From: Symbiodinium natans
Taxonomy: Eukaryota; Sar; Dinophyceae; Suessiales; Symbiodiniaceae
Direction: 5' to 3'
Length of the DNA: 28,770 nucleotides
NCBI GenBank assembly: GCA_905221605.1
Contig: CAJNDS010001209.1
Location: forward strand, 1-28,770
The translations under genes and the position numbers were made by a program. Positions 17,112-24,660 of this stretch are shown piece after piece. Below the pieces are notes generated by a model, which was not told the origin of the DNA, did no database searches, and saw only the letters and a list, made by a program, of their open reading frames with translations. How positions within the stretch are numbered: the first letter of the stretch is position 1; every line of letters begins with the position of its first letter.

Positions 17112-17676
17112 GGCATCACTCACCGAACATGGCAGGCCAAACTCATGTGACTACCCCACAGGCAGCGGAGAACCACGAGGCAACCTCCAGACACCAAGAT
17201 CCCAGGAAAGCCCTTACAACAACAAGGGAGGGACACCAGGAAAGGGAGGACCAAACAAAAAGAACCGCACACAGGAGAGAAGAAGCAGAAAGGCGAGAGA
17301 GAACCAGTCAGGAGCGTTACAACCCTCTACACAATGGGTTCCTCGTTCAGTCAGCCAGTAGCTTGAGCCAGGGCACATCCAACGCGCAACCTGAAAAGGG
17401 GATGCAACGTGTCATCACAGGTGGCTGTTACTTGTGGCTGCAATGTGCTGCATGTACAAAGCAATGACCTGGAGAAGATGGCATCCTTTACTCTGTCCGT
17501 GCACAGTAGTAGCACCAGAGTGCAGGCGTACCTCGATTGCTGGTCTGTTTGTAGCGGCAACACAAGGGCCGGCGCGCATAAATCGATTAAAATGGAAAAA
17601 GGAAGGCACTCTCTACCCTGCCCCGACGACTACTCCGGGAGCTCGATATGGTCCGCCAGCAGCCAATCAGGATCGC
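17112..17676. other. Intergenic gap before the multi-enzyme gene
   Basis: No gene is recognised in this stretch of about 560 bases. The part next to the gene is purine-rich on plus and pyrimidine-rich on minus (see the tract at 17165-17310). Short open frames on both strands show no motif. Confidence 0.5.
17165..17310 (-). promoter_or_regulatory. Polypyrimidine tract upstream of the multi-enzyme gene
   Basis: The plus strand is strongly A/G-rich here (for example AAGGGAGGGACACCAGGAAAG, then AGAGAAGAAGCAGAAAGG), so the minus strand, which is the coding strand, is C/T-rich. Such a tract just upstream of a start codon is where a trans-splicing acceptor would lie in organisms that add a spliced leader, including dinoflagellates. 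This is suggestive only; no spliced-leader relic was found. Confidence 0.3.
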
Positions 17677-18597
17677 TCAGCAGTGCAGGCCACACCACAT
17701 GCTCCGGGTCCTTGCCGATGACCACCTGGCGGATCGTGAGGCCGGGGGCCCAGGGGTGAAGGTGGTAAAGTGTGAATCTTCGGAGAGGGCTTCTGTGACA
17801 GGAGGCACGCGATGATTGCCCCGCACCGAGTAGCACATCCGAAGGTGGTGCTGAAAGGTCTCTACATCCTTTCGTCCGCCATAGACTAAAATTCGTGTCT
17901 CCCCGTCCGTTGGGGCTGGCAGCAAAGAAGGCAGCCTAATGGGGCCCATGCAAACACAAGCCCGGAAGGTCGCATGGGCCTCGGAAATTGCAATCTGGTA
18001 GGTGATGGTTCCTCCAGAGCCAAGGCCCATGAGATATGTGGGCAAGGAGATGCGAGGGCTCGCATCACGTTGGACGGCCAGTAGGAGCGGTAGAATTTCC
18101 ATTGTATACACTGCCTTGGTCCAGGCAGCACCGTCAGGCAGCATCCAGGCAGGCGGTGAGCCTGCTTGTCCCGCTACAGGCCATGCGCAGGCAATGACGG
18201 CCTTTTTGAAAGCCAGGTTGCTCCACAGATACTCGATGGCCCCTTGCCAGGGCAGTGGGTGCATATTCTCCACATAGAAATGTCCACAACCAGGGAGGAG
18301 AAGCACCATCGAGTTGGCTTCCCCTGCATCCGCACTCGGCCGGGATACAACAAAGGGGAGGGTTGAACTGCCATGGCTCGCCGTGATCCAGGTGTTTTCA
18401 CGCCCAGCTACGAGCGGAGGGGCGACCAATGGAGGAGGCTGCAGGTTCTCCAGGCCAAGGGGCTCTTGCAATGCCATGGCGAAGAAGAGGCAGCCTACCC
18501 AATTGATGGGGCAAGGTAGAGGAAGACTGGGCAGTCTTGCCTGAGAGCCGTGCCGTCCAGCGCAAAAAATGTCAGTCAACAACAAGCTTGCTCCCAA
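17677..18597 (-). CDS. Pseudo-alpha/beta-hydrolase without nucleophile serine
   Basis: The 306-codon frame has no ATG at its opening. VLLLPGCGHF (98-107) looks like the strand and oxyanion loop of an alpha/beta-hydrolase. YLMGLGSGG (188-196) sits at the nucleophile elbow but has Gly193 where GxSxG needs Ser. RILVYGGRKD (235-244) gives a candidate acid Asp244, and His276 could be the histidine. The GLG elbow is also seen in the decayed copies (GLGMEG, GLGLEG), so loss of the serine seems ancestral and not a local mutation. The family may bind a ligand or protein instead of catalysing. At least three decayed copies lie in each inverted-repeat arm. The last 25 residues (Ser/Arg-rich) may be out of frame. 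A conserved hairpin (18049-18066) lies inside. Confidence 0.55.
   Translation of the reverse strand: MGASLLLTDIFCAGRHGSQARLPSLPLPCPINWVGCLFFAMALQEPLGLENLQPPPLVAPPLVAGRENTWITASHGSSTLPFVVSRPSADAGEANSMVLLLPGCGHFYVENMHPLPWQGAIEYLWSNLAFKKAVIACAWPVAGQAGSPPAWMLPDGAAWTKAVYTMEILPLLLAVQRDASPRISLPTYLMGLGSGGTITYQIAISEAHATFRACVCMGPIRLPSLLPAPTDGETRILVYGGRKDVETFQHHLRMCYSVRGNHRVPPVTEALSEDSHFTTFTPGPPASRSARWSSARTRSMWCGLHC
18049..18066. repeat. Hairpin with GGGC loop, GC-variant stem
   Basis: GATGCGA-GGGC-TCGCATC is a perfect 7-bp stem. The same site in the arm copies reads GATGTGA-GGGC-TCACATC. The T/C and A/G differences are on opposite sides of the stem and keep pairing, yet change the encoded residues (Val to Ala, His to Arg). 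Confidence 0.8.
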
Positions 18598-18775
18598 CTT
18601 CCCCTTACTCAGCTCCTTTCAGTTGGAAACTACATCAGCAGTATAACATGATCAATAGTTGCAACTTTCCAAATCGGTCAAGACAACAGCATGACATTAC
18701 AGGAATGCCGCATGACCATGGATAACGACCGATGTACTGGGCTGCAGTTTGTTCCGTATTCGCACAAGGTCAGCG

Positions 18776-19468
18776 TTAGATGTCACTATCCGAATGCCGA
18801 TTGTCCTCAAGCAGATGCATGGTCTCGTCATCTAAATGCTCGAGAATGTCGGTAGCAATACGTTCATCGAGGAAGCACGCTACCCACTCCAGAATGACGG
18901 CATTATCATTGGGGACAGCATCGGACATCGCTTGCAAAAGCAAATTGACTTTATCGGGAGTGAAACGCCACGCAAGCAAAAGGTGCTGCTCCAAGTGCGC
19001 TTTTATGAGGTAAATTGGAAAATCTTCCTGGCGATGCACAATGATTGGCCTGGCCCAGGCTAAAAGGGCATTCTGCTGTGGTCCAGGCGGTCGTCTGAAC
19101 ATAGCCAGTAACGCCCCGTACTCCTGGGCAAGCTCGTTCCTCAAATCCTGCGAAAGATCTCGAAGGTGGTGTGCAAGCCAGGCACGATGACCTCCAACAG
19201 AGTGCGCGAGTTCGGCCGCAGCAACCATGGCGAGGGTCCGTTGATTAGGACGTCCTTGGGCTGCCGAGGCATCGCGGATTCCTTGCAGTACGAGGAGCTT
19301 GGTGAGCGATATCCAGCCAGCACTACAAGTGTGGCCGTGGCCTTCGAGGATGGGCTCGCTGGAAAAGATCTCCGGGTGTTCGTAAGGGTAGCATCTTTCC
19401 CAGTCACTGTCGCCATCTCCATTGACAGCAGTGTAAAGGCTGCCACCAATGACCAACGAAGCAGCCAT
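18776..19468 (-). CDS. Hypothetical 230-aa protein, helical C-terminal half
   Basis: An ATG at 19468 opens the frame, but similar-looking coding is also visible upstream in another frame (19608 to about 19400), so the true start may be further up. The N-terminal 70 residues are mixed (GDGDSDWERCYPYEHPE). The rest is rich in Ala, Leu and charged residues and is probably alpha-helical, ending in an acidic stretch (EHLDDETMHLLEDN). No signal peptide, membrane segment or known motif is seen. It lies between the pseudo-hydrolase and a hairpin-flanked gap and is co-oriented with all neighbours. I cannot name a function. Confidence 0.4.
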   Translation of the reverse strand: MAASLVIGGSLYTAVNGDGDSDWERCYPYEHPEIFSSEPILEGHGHTCSAGWISLTKLLVLQGIRDASAAQGRPNQRTLAMVAAAELAHSVGGHRAWLAHHLRDLSQDLRNELAQEYGALLAMFRRPPGPQQNALLAWARPIIVHRQEDFPIYLIKAHLEQHLLLAWRFTPDKVNLLLQAMSDAVPNDNAVILEWVACFLDERIATDILEHLDDETMHLLEDNRHSDSDI

Positions 19469-19638
19469 GCCGGGCAGTTAGTTCGGGGAGGGCAAGCGGG
19501 CGCCTGCTCCTGTGAGCCCTGGCGGCACAGAACAAGGGGGCAAGTTAGCGGGTAATACCATCGCTCCTTTATGTTCGTGGCTGAGAGGGCTATGAGCCAC
19601 AGGAACAAACTGTCAATCCATGCGGGGGACTAGGGCGT

Positions 19639-19658
19639 GTGAGTGCGGGCGCACTCAC
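19639..19658. repeat. Hairpin with GGGC loop, copy 1
   Basis: GTGAGTGCGGGCGCACTCAC has an 8-bp perfect stem with loop GGGC (9 bp if the G-C of the loop pairs). It is identical to 19871-19890, and the flanking bases CGT before and GT after are shared too. Confidence 0.9.
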
Positions 19659-19870
19659 GTACCCAACATCAAATCACTCCCGCACCCTCACAAGATGCTC
19701 CGCAGGTGATACTCGGGAGCAAGGGAGCAACCCGAACGGGAGCTCACTAAGCCGCTTCACTGCGCCCCTAATCGGAAATTGCGGTGAGGGGTCACTGCTC
19801 GTCAAGCTTGTACAGAGAACGTAAATGGATCTACTGCTTTGAGAAGAGTTGCAGGTTCCTACACCGCCGT

Positions 19871-19890
19871 GTGAGTGCGGGCGCACTCAC
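19871..19890. repeat. Hairpin with GGGC loop, copy 2
   Basis: It is identical in sequence to 19639-19658 and in the same orientation, but the sequence beyond a few flanking bases differs. The hairpin itself therefore seems to be the unit that was copied. Confidence 0.9.
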
Positions 19891-19904
19891 GTGGCATGAG
19901 CAAC

Positions 19905-20525
19905 TCAACCGTCCTCCTCCACTTGCCCAGGAACTGGGGTCCTAGCCTGGCTAGAGGAGGGGAAGAGTATAGCATTGTTTCGCATTCGCGCGACACCTAA
20001 GTCCATCAATTCCGTAACATGAAGCTGCAATTTGAAATGGGTGCAGTTCACACGCACGACGGGCACAACACGCTGTGTACTGGCGAAGGTTGACGTCGAT
20101 GTCACAAAACGCCTGCGCGATGCCCAAGCCCCGATGATACCTCCCCAGCGCCGACAAACAGCAGCCACTCTCGCGGTTTCCCTCAGAGATGGGAGGGCAA
20201 CCCTATAATTCTCGACTCCAGGAGCGACGTGAGGGAGGCGAGTATAACAACAACCCCAATTCGACTGTTGTTGCCGCCAGAGGTACACTTGTGGAGGCTC
20301 GGAGAGGCCTTCGCGCGGCTCTATAATTAACCACAGGCTCAAGCACACAGCGCACGCATCAAAGAGGATACAACGCAATGCATCCAATGGGCAGTCGTGA
20401 AGGTGTCTATCGCTGTGCCTGGAGGCGGGCCTACAGTAGGCCGACGTAGGGCTCAACTGCGAGACAATCACAAGCAGCGGAGCAAGACGTTCCATATGGA
20501 TTTGAGGGCTGGATGCCTCAACCAT
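19905..20525 (-). CDS. Doubtful 206-aa hypothetical ORF
   Basis: The frame starts at an ATG and lies between two better-supported ORFs on the same strand. The predicted peptide is Arg, Ser and Val-rich with cysteine scattered through it; the stretch near residues 155-190 (VVPVVRVNCTHFKLQLHVTEL) looks beta-rich. No motif is recognised. It may be a decayed domain or a chance opening in GC-rich DNA. Confidence 0.25.
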   Translation of the reverse strand: MVEASSPQIHMERLAPLLVIVSQLSPTSAYCRPASRHSDRHLHDCPLDALRCILFDACAVCLSLWLIIEPREGLSEPPQVYLWRQQQSNWGCCYTRLPHVAPGVENYRVALPSLRETARVAAVCRRWGGIIGAWASRRRFVTSTSTFASTQRVVPVVRVNCTHFKLQLHVTELMDLGVARMRNNAILFPSSSQARTPVPGQVEEDG

Positions 20526-20722
20526 GTCAGTGATGCCTTCCTGAGGGGAAGGCGGTGGACTACCTCAGATCTACAGAGTTGACCTGAGCCAGCACTGCAC
20601 AGCGCCCATGAAAAAGTCCCGCCAACACATTCCCTAGAATGCAAAACCGCGAAAGCAGTGCGAAACTGGAGAATGATACCCTCATGCTTCCAAGGCCAAG
20701 CATTAGTGAAGGGGCGGGGTCC

Positions 20723-22141
20723 TTACTGCATTTTCATAAGTATGTTTGCATTCGGAGCAAAAGCTCGGAGTACTGTCGACGCAGGACTCGCAACTGCCCC
20801 TTGTGAGTCGGCCAGGACAAAAGATCGACACTCGAGGTGCCCACTGCGTTCTCTCATCGCTTGCACGCATTTGACCATCAACAGGGACACAGGCCAGCTA
20901 CAAGAAGCCAAAACAGGGCAAGGTAGATCATTCCAATCGCTTGGGTTGAGGAGCTGCAGGTGCCAGGACGGCCAGCCAAAAGTGACTGGTGGGTGCGCAG
21001 CCCTTACAGCCAGGAGATCATTGTAGGCATATACAGTGAACGGTGTGCCCACCGGCCAATCTACCAGGGCACAGCACGGAGGGACAGGTAGGTGACTAAG
21101 TTGCGAAACAGCGAAGACCCCAAGGAGATCTGGCTGCAGGCGGTTCGGGCACAAAGTACATAAGGCAGGGAAAAGTTGAGTGGTAAGTTGGAGAGTATCC
21201 CCTTCAAGAGCTTCTTGTCGAAAGGGGGCAACGCACCAAACGATTTGAATCTTACAACCTTGATGTTGAGTAACGCGCACAAGGGTGAGATTGGCAACAA
21301 GGCCAGCATACCTTACCCTACAACGAGAAGCTGCTTCACGGACTGACCAAGGGGCAGGCACGTGACGCTGCAAGGTGGACTGTGTGCGAGGCCATAGACT
21401 GCCACAGTGGCCCTCTGCCTGCGGGTGAGGAGAATCCATTTGGGCAGGCCAATGATGCTCATGAGCAAGTCGCCCGCCCAGGAGCTGCCTTGCAGGAGTT
21501 TGATTAGCAAAGTCAGCTGTAAACGGTGAACGCAGTCGGAGGAAGCGGAGGCTCGCGAGTGGGAAGTCTCCAACTGCATGGACTTCGTAAGTGCATTCGT
21601 CAAGAGGCGTGACTCCAAAGAACGCTCCGGCGTGTTCCCCCGTGGGAATCGCAAAGAAGGGCATTCCCCTCAGACCTTCCAAGAGAAGTCGGAACCAGTG
21701 CGAATTAACTGATGCAAGACAGGCCACAGACTGGATAGCCAATTGGCACCAATGGAGCATGTGCCAATGAAAGTCTAAGCCGCCCGAGACCTGGCCGATC
21801 TTTATTTCTTGTCTTATGCACCAACTAAGCCAAGCCTGGAAGGCATCAGCGGCATTTTCAGTGCCATGAACACTCTGCAATGGCAGGGCAAGAACAACCT
21901 TGATGTTGCAGAGATCCACAAGAAGGCGCTGCGCGACTGACGATGTCAGTCTTTGCACAGGGTCCTCTCCACCTCCGCAAAGAGGAATTAGAGGGTCATT
22001 GCCTAGGACCAGCGTCAAGGCCACCGGGGACAAATCCAAGGACAGAGCTTGCGGCAGAGCAAGAGTACGGGCGTACTCAAGCTGCCTTGGGTCGCTGTCA
22101 AGGCAGTCTTCCTCTGTTGACATGCTCAAGTTGGGCCGCAA
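20723..22141 (-). CDS. Unknown 472-aa protein, paralogue of the next ORF upstream
   Basis: The frame opens without an ATG near 22193; the first ATG gives MSTEEDCLDSD. It aligns by eye over most of its length with the ORF at 23639-22287. Shared landmarks in order are a Trp followed by alternating helix, an ALP/AIP-type strand, LVDWPVGT.F, a NPxD segment, MRxRSGxLExRxFVLxDxQG and a terminal AFxxxAxxLxK. The C-terminal 60 residues (MRERSGHLECRSFVL) recall a small beta-grasp fold, but I cannot name it. The pattern of beta strands separated by variable loops would suit a structural or binding protein as well as an enzyme. A hairpin of the GGGC family lies in its N-terminal part (22063-22078). Confidence 0.55.
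   Translation of the reverse strand: MRPNLSMSTEEDCLDSDPRQLEYARTLALPQALSLDLSPVALTLVLGNDPLIPLCGGGEDPVQRLTSSVAQRLLVDLCNIKVVLALPLQSVHGTENAADAFQAWLSWCIRQEIKIGQVSGGLDFHWHMLHWCQLAIQSVACLASVNSHWFRLLLEGLRGMPFFAIPTGEHAGAFFGVTPLDECTYEVHAVGDFPLASLRFLRLRSPFTADFANQTPARQLLGGRLAHEHHWPAQMDSPHPQAEGHCGSLWPRTQSTLQRHVPAPWSVREAASRCRVRYAGLVANLTLVRVTQHQGCKIQIVWCVAPFRQEALEGDTLQLTTQLFPALCTLCPNRLQPDLLGVFAVSQLSHLPVPPCCALVDWPVGTPFTVYAYNDLLAVRAAHPPVTFGWPSWHLQLLNPSDWNDLPCPVLASCSWPVSLLMVKCVQAMRERSGHLECRSFVLADSQGAVASPASTVLRAFAPNANILMKMQ
22063..22078. repeat. Hairpin with GGGC loop inside an ORF
   Basis: GAGTACGGGCGTACTC has a 6-bp perfect stem. Compared with the core GAGTGC-GGGC-GCACTC of the 19639 hairpin it differs by A for G and T for C at paired positions, so pairing is kept. 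Confidence 0.8.
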
Positions 22142-22286
22142 GGCAACGAGTCGTATAGTGTGGCGGCAGGAAAGTGACGTCGCGGGGCAGCCTCAGACTC
22201 CCATGAGCCAAAGCACTACTACGCTAGTGTGAGCCAGAAGGCGGCAAGAAGGCGTTACCAATGCAGCAAAGCCAGCCATCCTAGCA

Positions 22287-23639
22287 TCAAAGTAGGCTGT
22301 GGGAGGCGGAGACCAATCTAAACAGGTGACCTTCGAAGGTGAGGCACTTGTACTTAAGAAGCACCCTCGCATCCTCATGGAACGCTGTTTGGATTTTGGT
22401 GCACGTGTCCGCAACAAAGCCCTGTTCATCGCAAAGTACGAAAGCCCGACTTTCAAGGTAACCACTCCGTTGCCGCATGTGTTGCACAATTAGTATTTGC
22501 AACATTAGGACCGGCAGCATTGGATCGATTGTGAGATTGAGAGGGAGCATCCCATCAGGCGGATTGACAATACAGAGGCGCCTACTAAAGTAAGACCCTA
22601 CCAGGACCGGATGCGTCTCTACCATGTGCTCAAAGGAGGGGAAGGCAACAGCAATAAAGACCGTGCCAACAGGCCAATCAACAAGAAAGCTGTCTAGAGG
22701 GACAGCAAAAGTCAGTCCCTGGACAACTACTTGGATCTGCACCAGATTGAGATCAAGTCGGAAGGCCATGTTTTCCAGGAGGAGCGGAAGAAGTTCAGCG
22801 CCTCGTTGGGTAGAGTCGAGAAGGTACCACTCTCCGTGCGTGTAGGGTGAGCAACACATGGTGTACTTGAGCATACATCCAAACTCGAGTCCAACTTCAA
22901 CAAGGACGAAGGTGGCGATTTGGCCAACGAAAGCACATGTCGCACCCAGACCCTGTTCGTGAAAGGCGCAGGCCGTTTGAGTGGTGAACTGGTACTCTTG
23001 CACCCGTGGCGCACCGGTGCCATTCTCAGCTGGGAGGGGCCCAGAGGGGCGTTTAAGAACGCCAGGCCAAAAACCATGGTGGGTGGCACGAGCAAGCAGG
23101 ATGGGAGGTGACCTTTGGTATGCGAGAAGAGGTGCATGAAGACGGAAAACAGGCAGACAGGACAGCGAGCTCAACCGAAGAAAAAACACCTCGTAGCTGC
23201 CCAGGGTGGTAGTGGCAATTCTGCAAGATGCATGCAATGTTACCGGGAGCGCAATTATATACGCCTGCCCGAAGTGGCCAGCAAGTACATTATGCCACGC
23301 CACACTCACCGAACCCATAGCGCGCAGAGTTTGCAACCCCCATTGCTGCCACTCAAGGCATCCACATCCATCTATCTCCCTTAACTGGAGGGCAAGTCCC
23401 TTGGACCAACAGCGGTGGATAAGCTGGAGAGCAGCCCCAACCAATTCGGAGGAATTTACATCGGCATCCAAGTGTGCACGAATGGAGACTGTGCCAGCCA
23501 GCTGCATAATGCAAAAGGCGATACTGGACTCCACGGTGCGGAATTTGTTGTCATATGAGAAGAGGCAGGGCGAAGTATGGATGGAAGAGCCAAGAATCTT
23601 CCTAAGATGATCCGGCGCCAAATCCAGACAGAAGGCCAT
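22287..23639 (-). CDS. Unknown 450-aa protein, paralogue of the next ORF downstream
   Basis: It starts at an ATG at 23639, with an in-frame TGA about 18 bases upstream. The body parallels the 472-aa ORF: a helical N-terminal third, a strand IIALPVTL, a Pro-rich stretch, LVDWPVGTVF, NPPDGMLP, and MRQRSGYLESRAFVLCDEQG near the end. The two ORFs look like a tandem duplication of one domain set, perhaps once a single longer protein, because the 148 bases between them are also largely open in alternate frames. No known family is recognised. The paralogy supports genuine coding of both. Confidence 0.55.
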   Translation of the reverse strand: MAFCLDLAPDHLRKILGSSIHTSPCLFSYDNKFRTVESSIAFCIMQLAGTVSIRAHLDADVNSSELVGAALQLIHRCWSKGLALQLREIDGCGCLEWQQWGLQTLRAMGSVSVAWHNVLAGHFGQAYIIALPVTLHASCRIATTTLGSYEVFFLRLSSLSCLPVFRLHAPLLAYQRSPPILLARATHHGFWPGVLKRPSGPLPAENGTGAPRVQEYQFTTQTACAFHEQGLGATCAFVGQIATFVLVEVGLEFGCMLKYTMCCSPYTHGEWYLLDSTQRGAELLPLLLENMAFRLDLNLVQIQVVVQGLTFAVPLDSFLVDWPVGTVFIAVAFPSFEHMVETHPVLVGSYFSRRLCIVNPPDGMLPLNLTIDPMLPVLMLQILIVQHMRQRSGYLESRAFVLCDEQGFVADTCTKIQTAFHEDARVLLKYKCLTFEGHLFRLVSASHSLL

Positions 23640-23986
23640 TGCGCGGGTTAAGGGTCAGTGCTCCCATAACGAGCGCTTGAGCAAAATAACTGTCACGCAT
23701 GTGCCAACTATATTCGGATGAGGAGGGGTAGATGATCACAATGTTAGCAGTGATCAAACAACGAAGCAAATAACAGAGGAGCACGTAAAGGTACGAGTAC
23801 CATAAGCGGCAATAAAGCCCACCGAGCACAAAGCACAAGGGGCAACCACACCCTCACTCAGTGGACACATTGGCACATAGCTCCACTGTCTGCGAACAGA
23901 TGGCCAAAGTGAGGTGGGTCCAGCCAGGGGCATTAAAGCCAATAACGTGGCTCTGGATCTATTGTGTGAGAAGAAACAAGGTATGA
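23640..23986. other. Gap between the 201-aa and 450-aa ORFs
   Basis: There are about 350 bases with only short open frames on minus (23838-23602 and 23999-23754), one with a Leu/Tyr/Val-rich stretch. I see no motif, hairpin of the GGGC family or poly(A) run here. Confidence 0.4.
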
Positions 23987-24592
23987 CTACCACGGCCAAA
24001 AGAAGTGGTAGGGGAATTGTTCACTCTCACACAGTTCACGGGCAATGACTGTTGCTCTTGGCGTTAAGACCTGGAGCAGTGCCTCTACCCTACCCCATCC
24101 AGTTTTGTGCCCGATTATAGCCCCGACAACTCGTGAAGACCACTTGGGGGTCAAAGAAAAGTGCTCCGAAAGTGATTGGGCAAGCGCACGTTCTCCAACG
24201 CACGAGATGGCACGGAGATTTGGTGCACTTATTTTCCATGGCATTGACACGGTAGCGCGAGGTTGAGTGGCAGCGTCCAGCCTTGCAATGACTTCAATGA
24301 GAGTCCATGCAAGTAGGAGTTTTTCCTCATCCAGATCTTCGACAATCTCTTGAATGATCAGTGGATTACCAAAGGAGACGCCTCGACATAAACGATCCTT
24401 ATGGTACGAGGAAAGGGTTTCGTTCGACTTGCTTTCCTCTAAGAGAGCCACGAGGATCGCTCCCGCTGCAGCAGGGAGGACCGTGAGTTCGAAGTCAGTT
24501 GTGTTGGATTGACTACCAATGGCTTCATGATAACGCCAGGCCAGGAGGCAGCGTGTGGCAGCCAGCATGTTTGGTTGTGCACGGGCGTTCAC
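23987..24592 (-). CDS. Hypothetical 201-aa protein after the RT-like ORF
   Basis: The frame opens at a TGA near 24625 and has only a GTG at 24592; the first ATG is codon 9. The peptide is rich in Leu, Ala and Glu, is probably helical (VEDLDEEKLLLAWTLIEVIARL), and ends FPYHFFWPW. No motif is recognised. It begins 69 bases after the stop of the large RT-like/RNase H ORF and may be a detached C-terminal domain of it or a separate small protein. Confidence 0.4.
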   Translation of the reverse strand: MNARAQPNMLAATRCLLAWRYHEAIGSQSNTTDFELTVLPAAAGAILVALLEESKSNETLSSYHKDRLCRGVSFGNPLIIQEIVEDLDEEKLLLAWTLIEVIARLDAATQPRATVSMPWKISAPNLRAISCVGERALAQSLSEHFSLTPKWSSRVVGAIIGHKTGWGRVEALLQVLTPRATVIARELCESEQFPYHFFWPW

Positions 24593-24660
24593 AACTGATC
24601 TGAGCCAAAGGTGCCGCCATCACGAAAGAGGGAGGGTGGTTGAAATGGGGACAACACGCA

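Larger units (their letters stand above)
19469..19904. other. Intergenic gap with two identical hairpins
   Basis: These 436 bases have no recognised gene. Two copies of the same 20-bp palindrome sit at 19639-19658 and 19871-19890, 232 bp apart. The part adjoining the 230-aa ORF may hold a frameshifted extension of that protein. Confidence 0.5.

Noticed and set aside
19639-19890. Bacterial rho-independent terminators
   Set aside because: The stems are perfect and GC-rich, but no T run follows on either strand, and the window is eukaryotic in character.
20658-21026. Plus-strand open frames opposite the 472-aa ORF
   Set aside because: They are antisense shadows of a minus-strand ORF supported by its paralogue.
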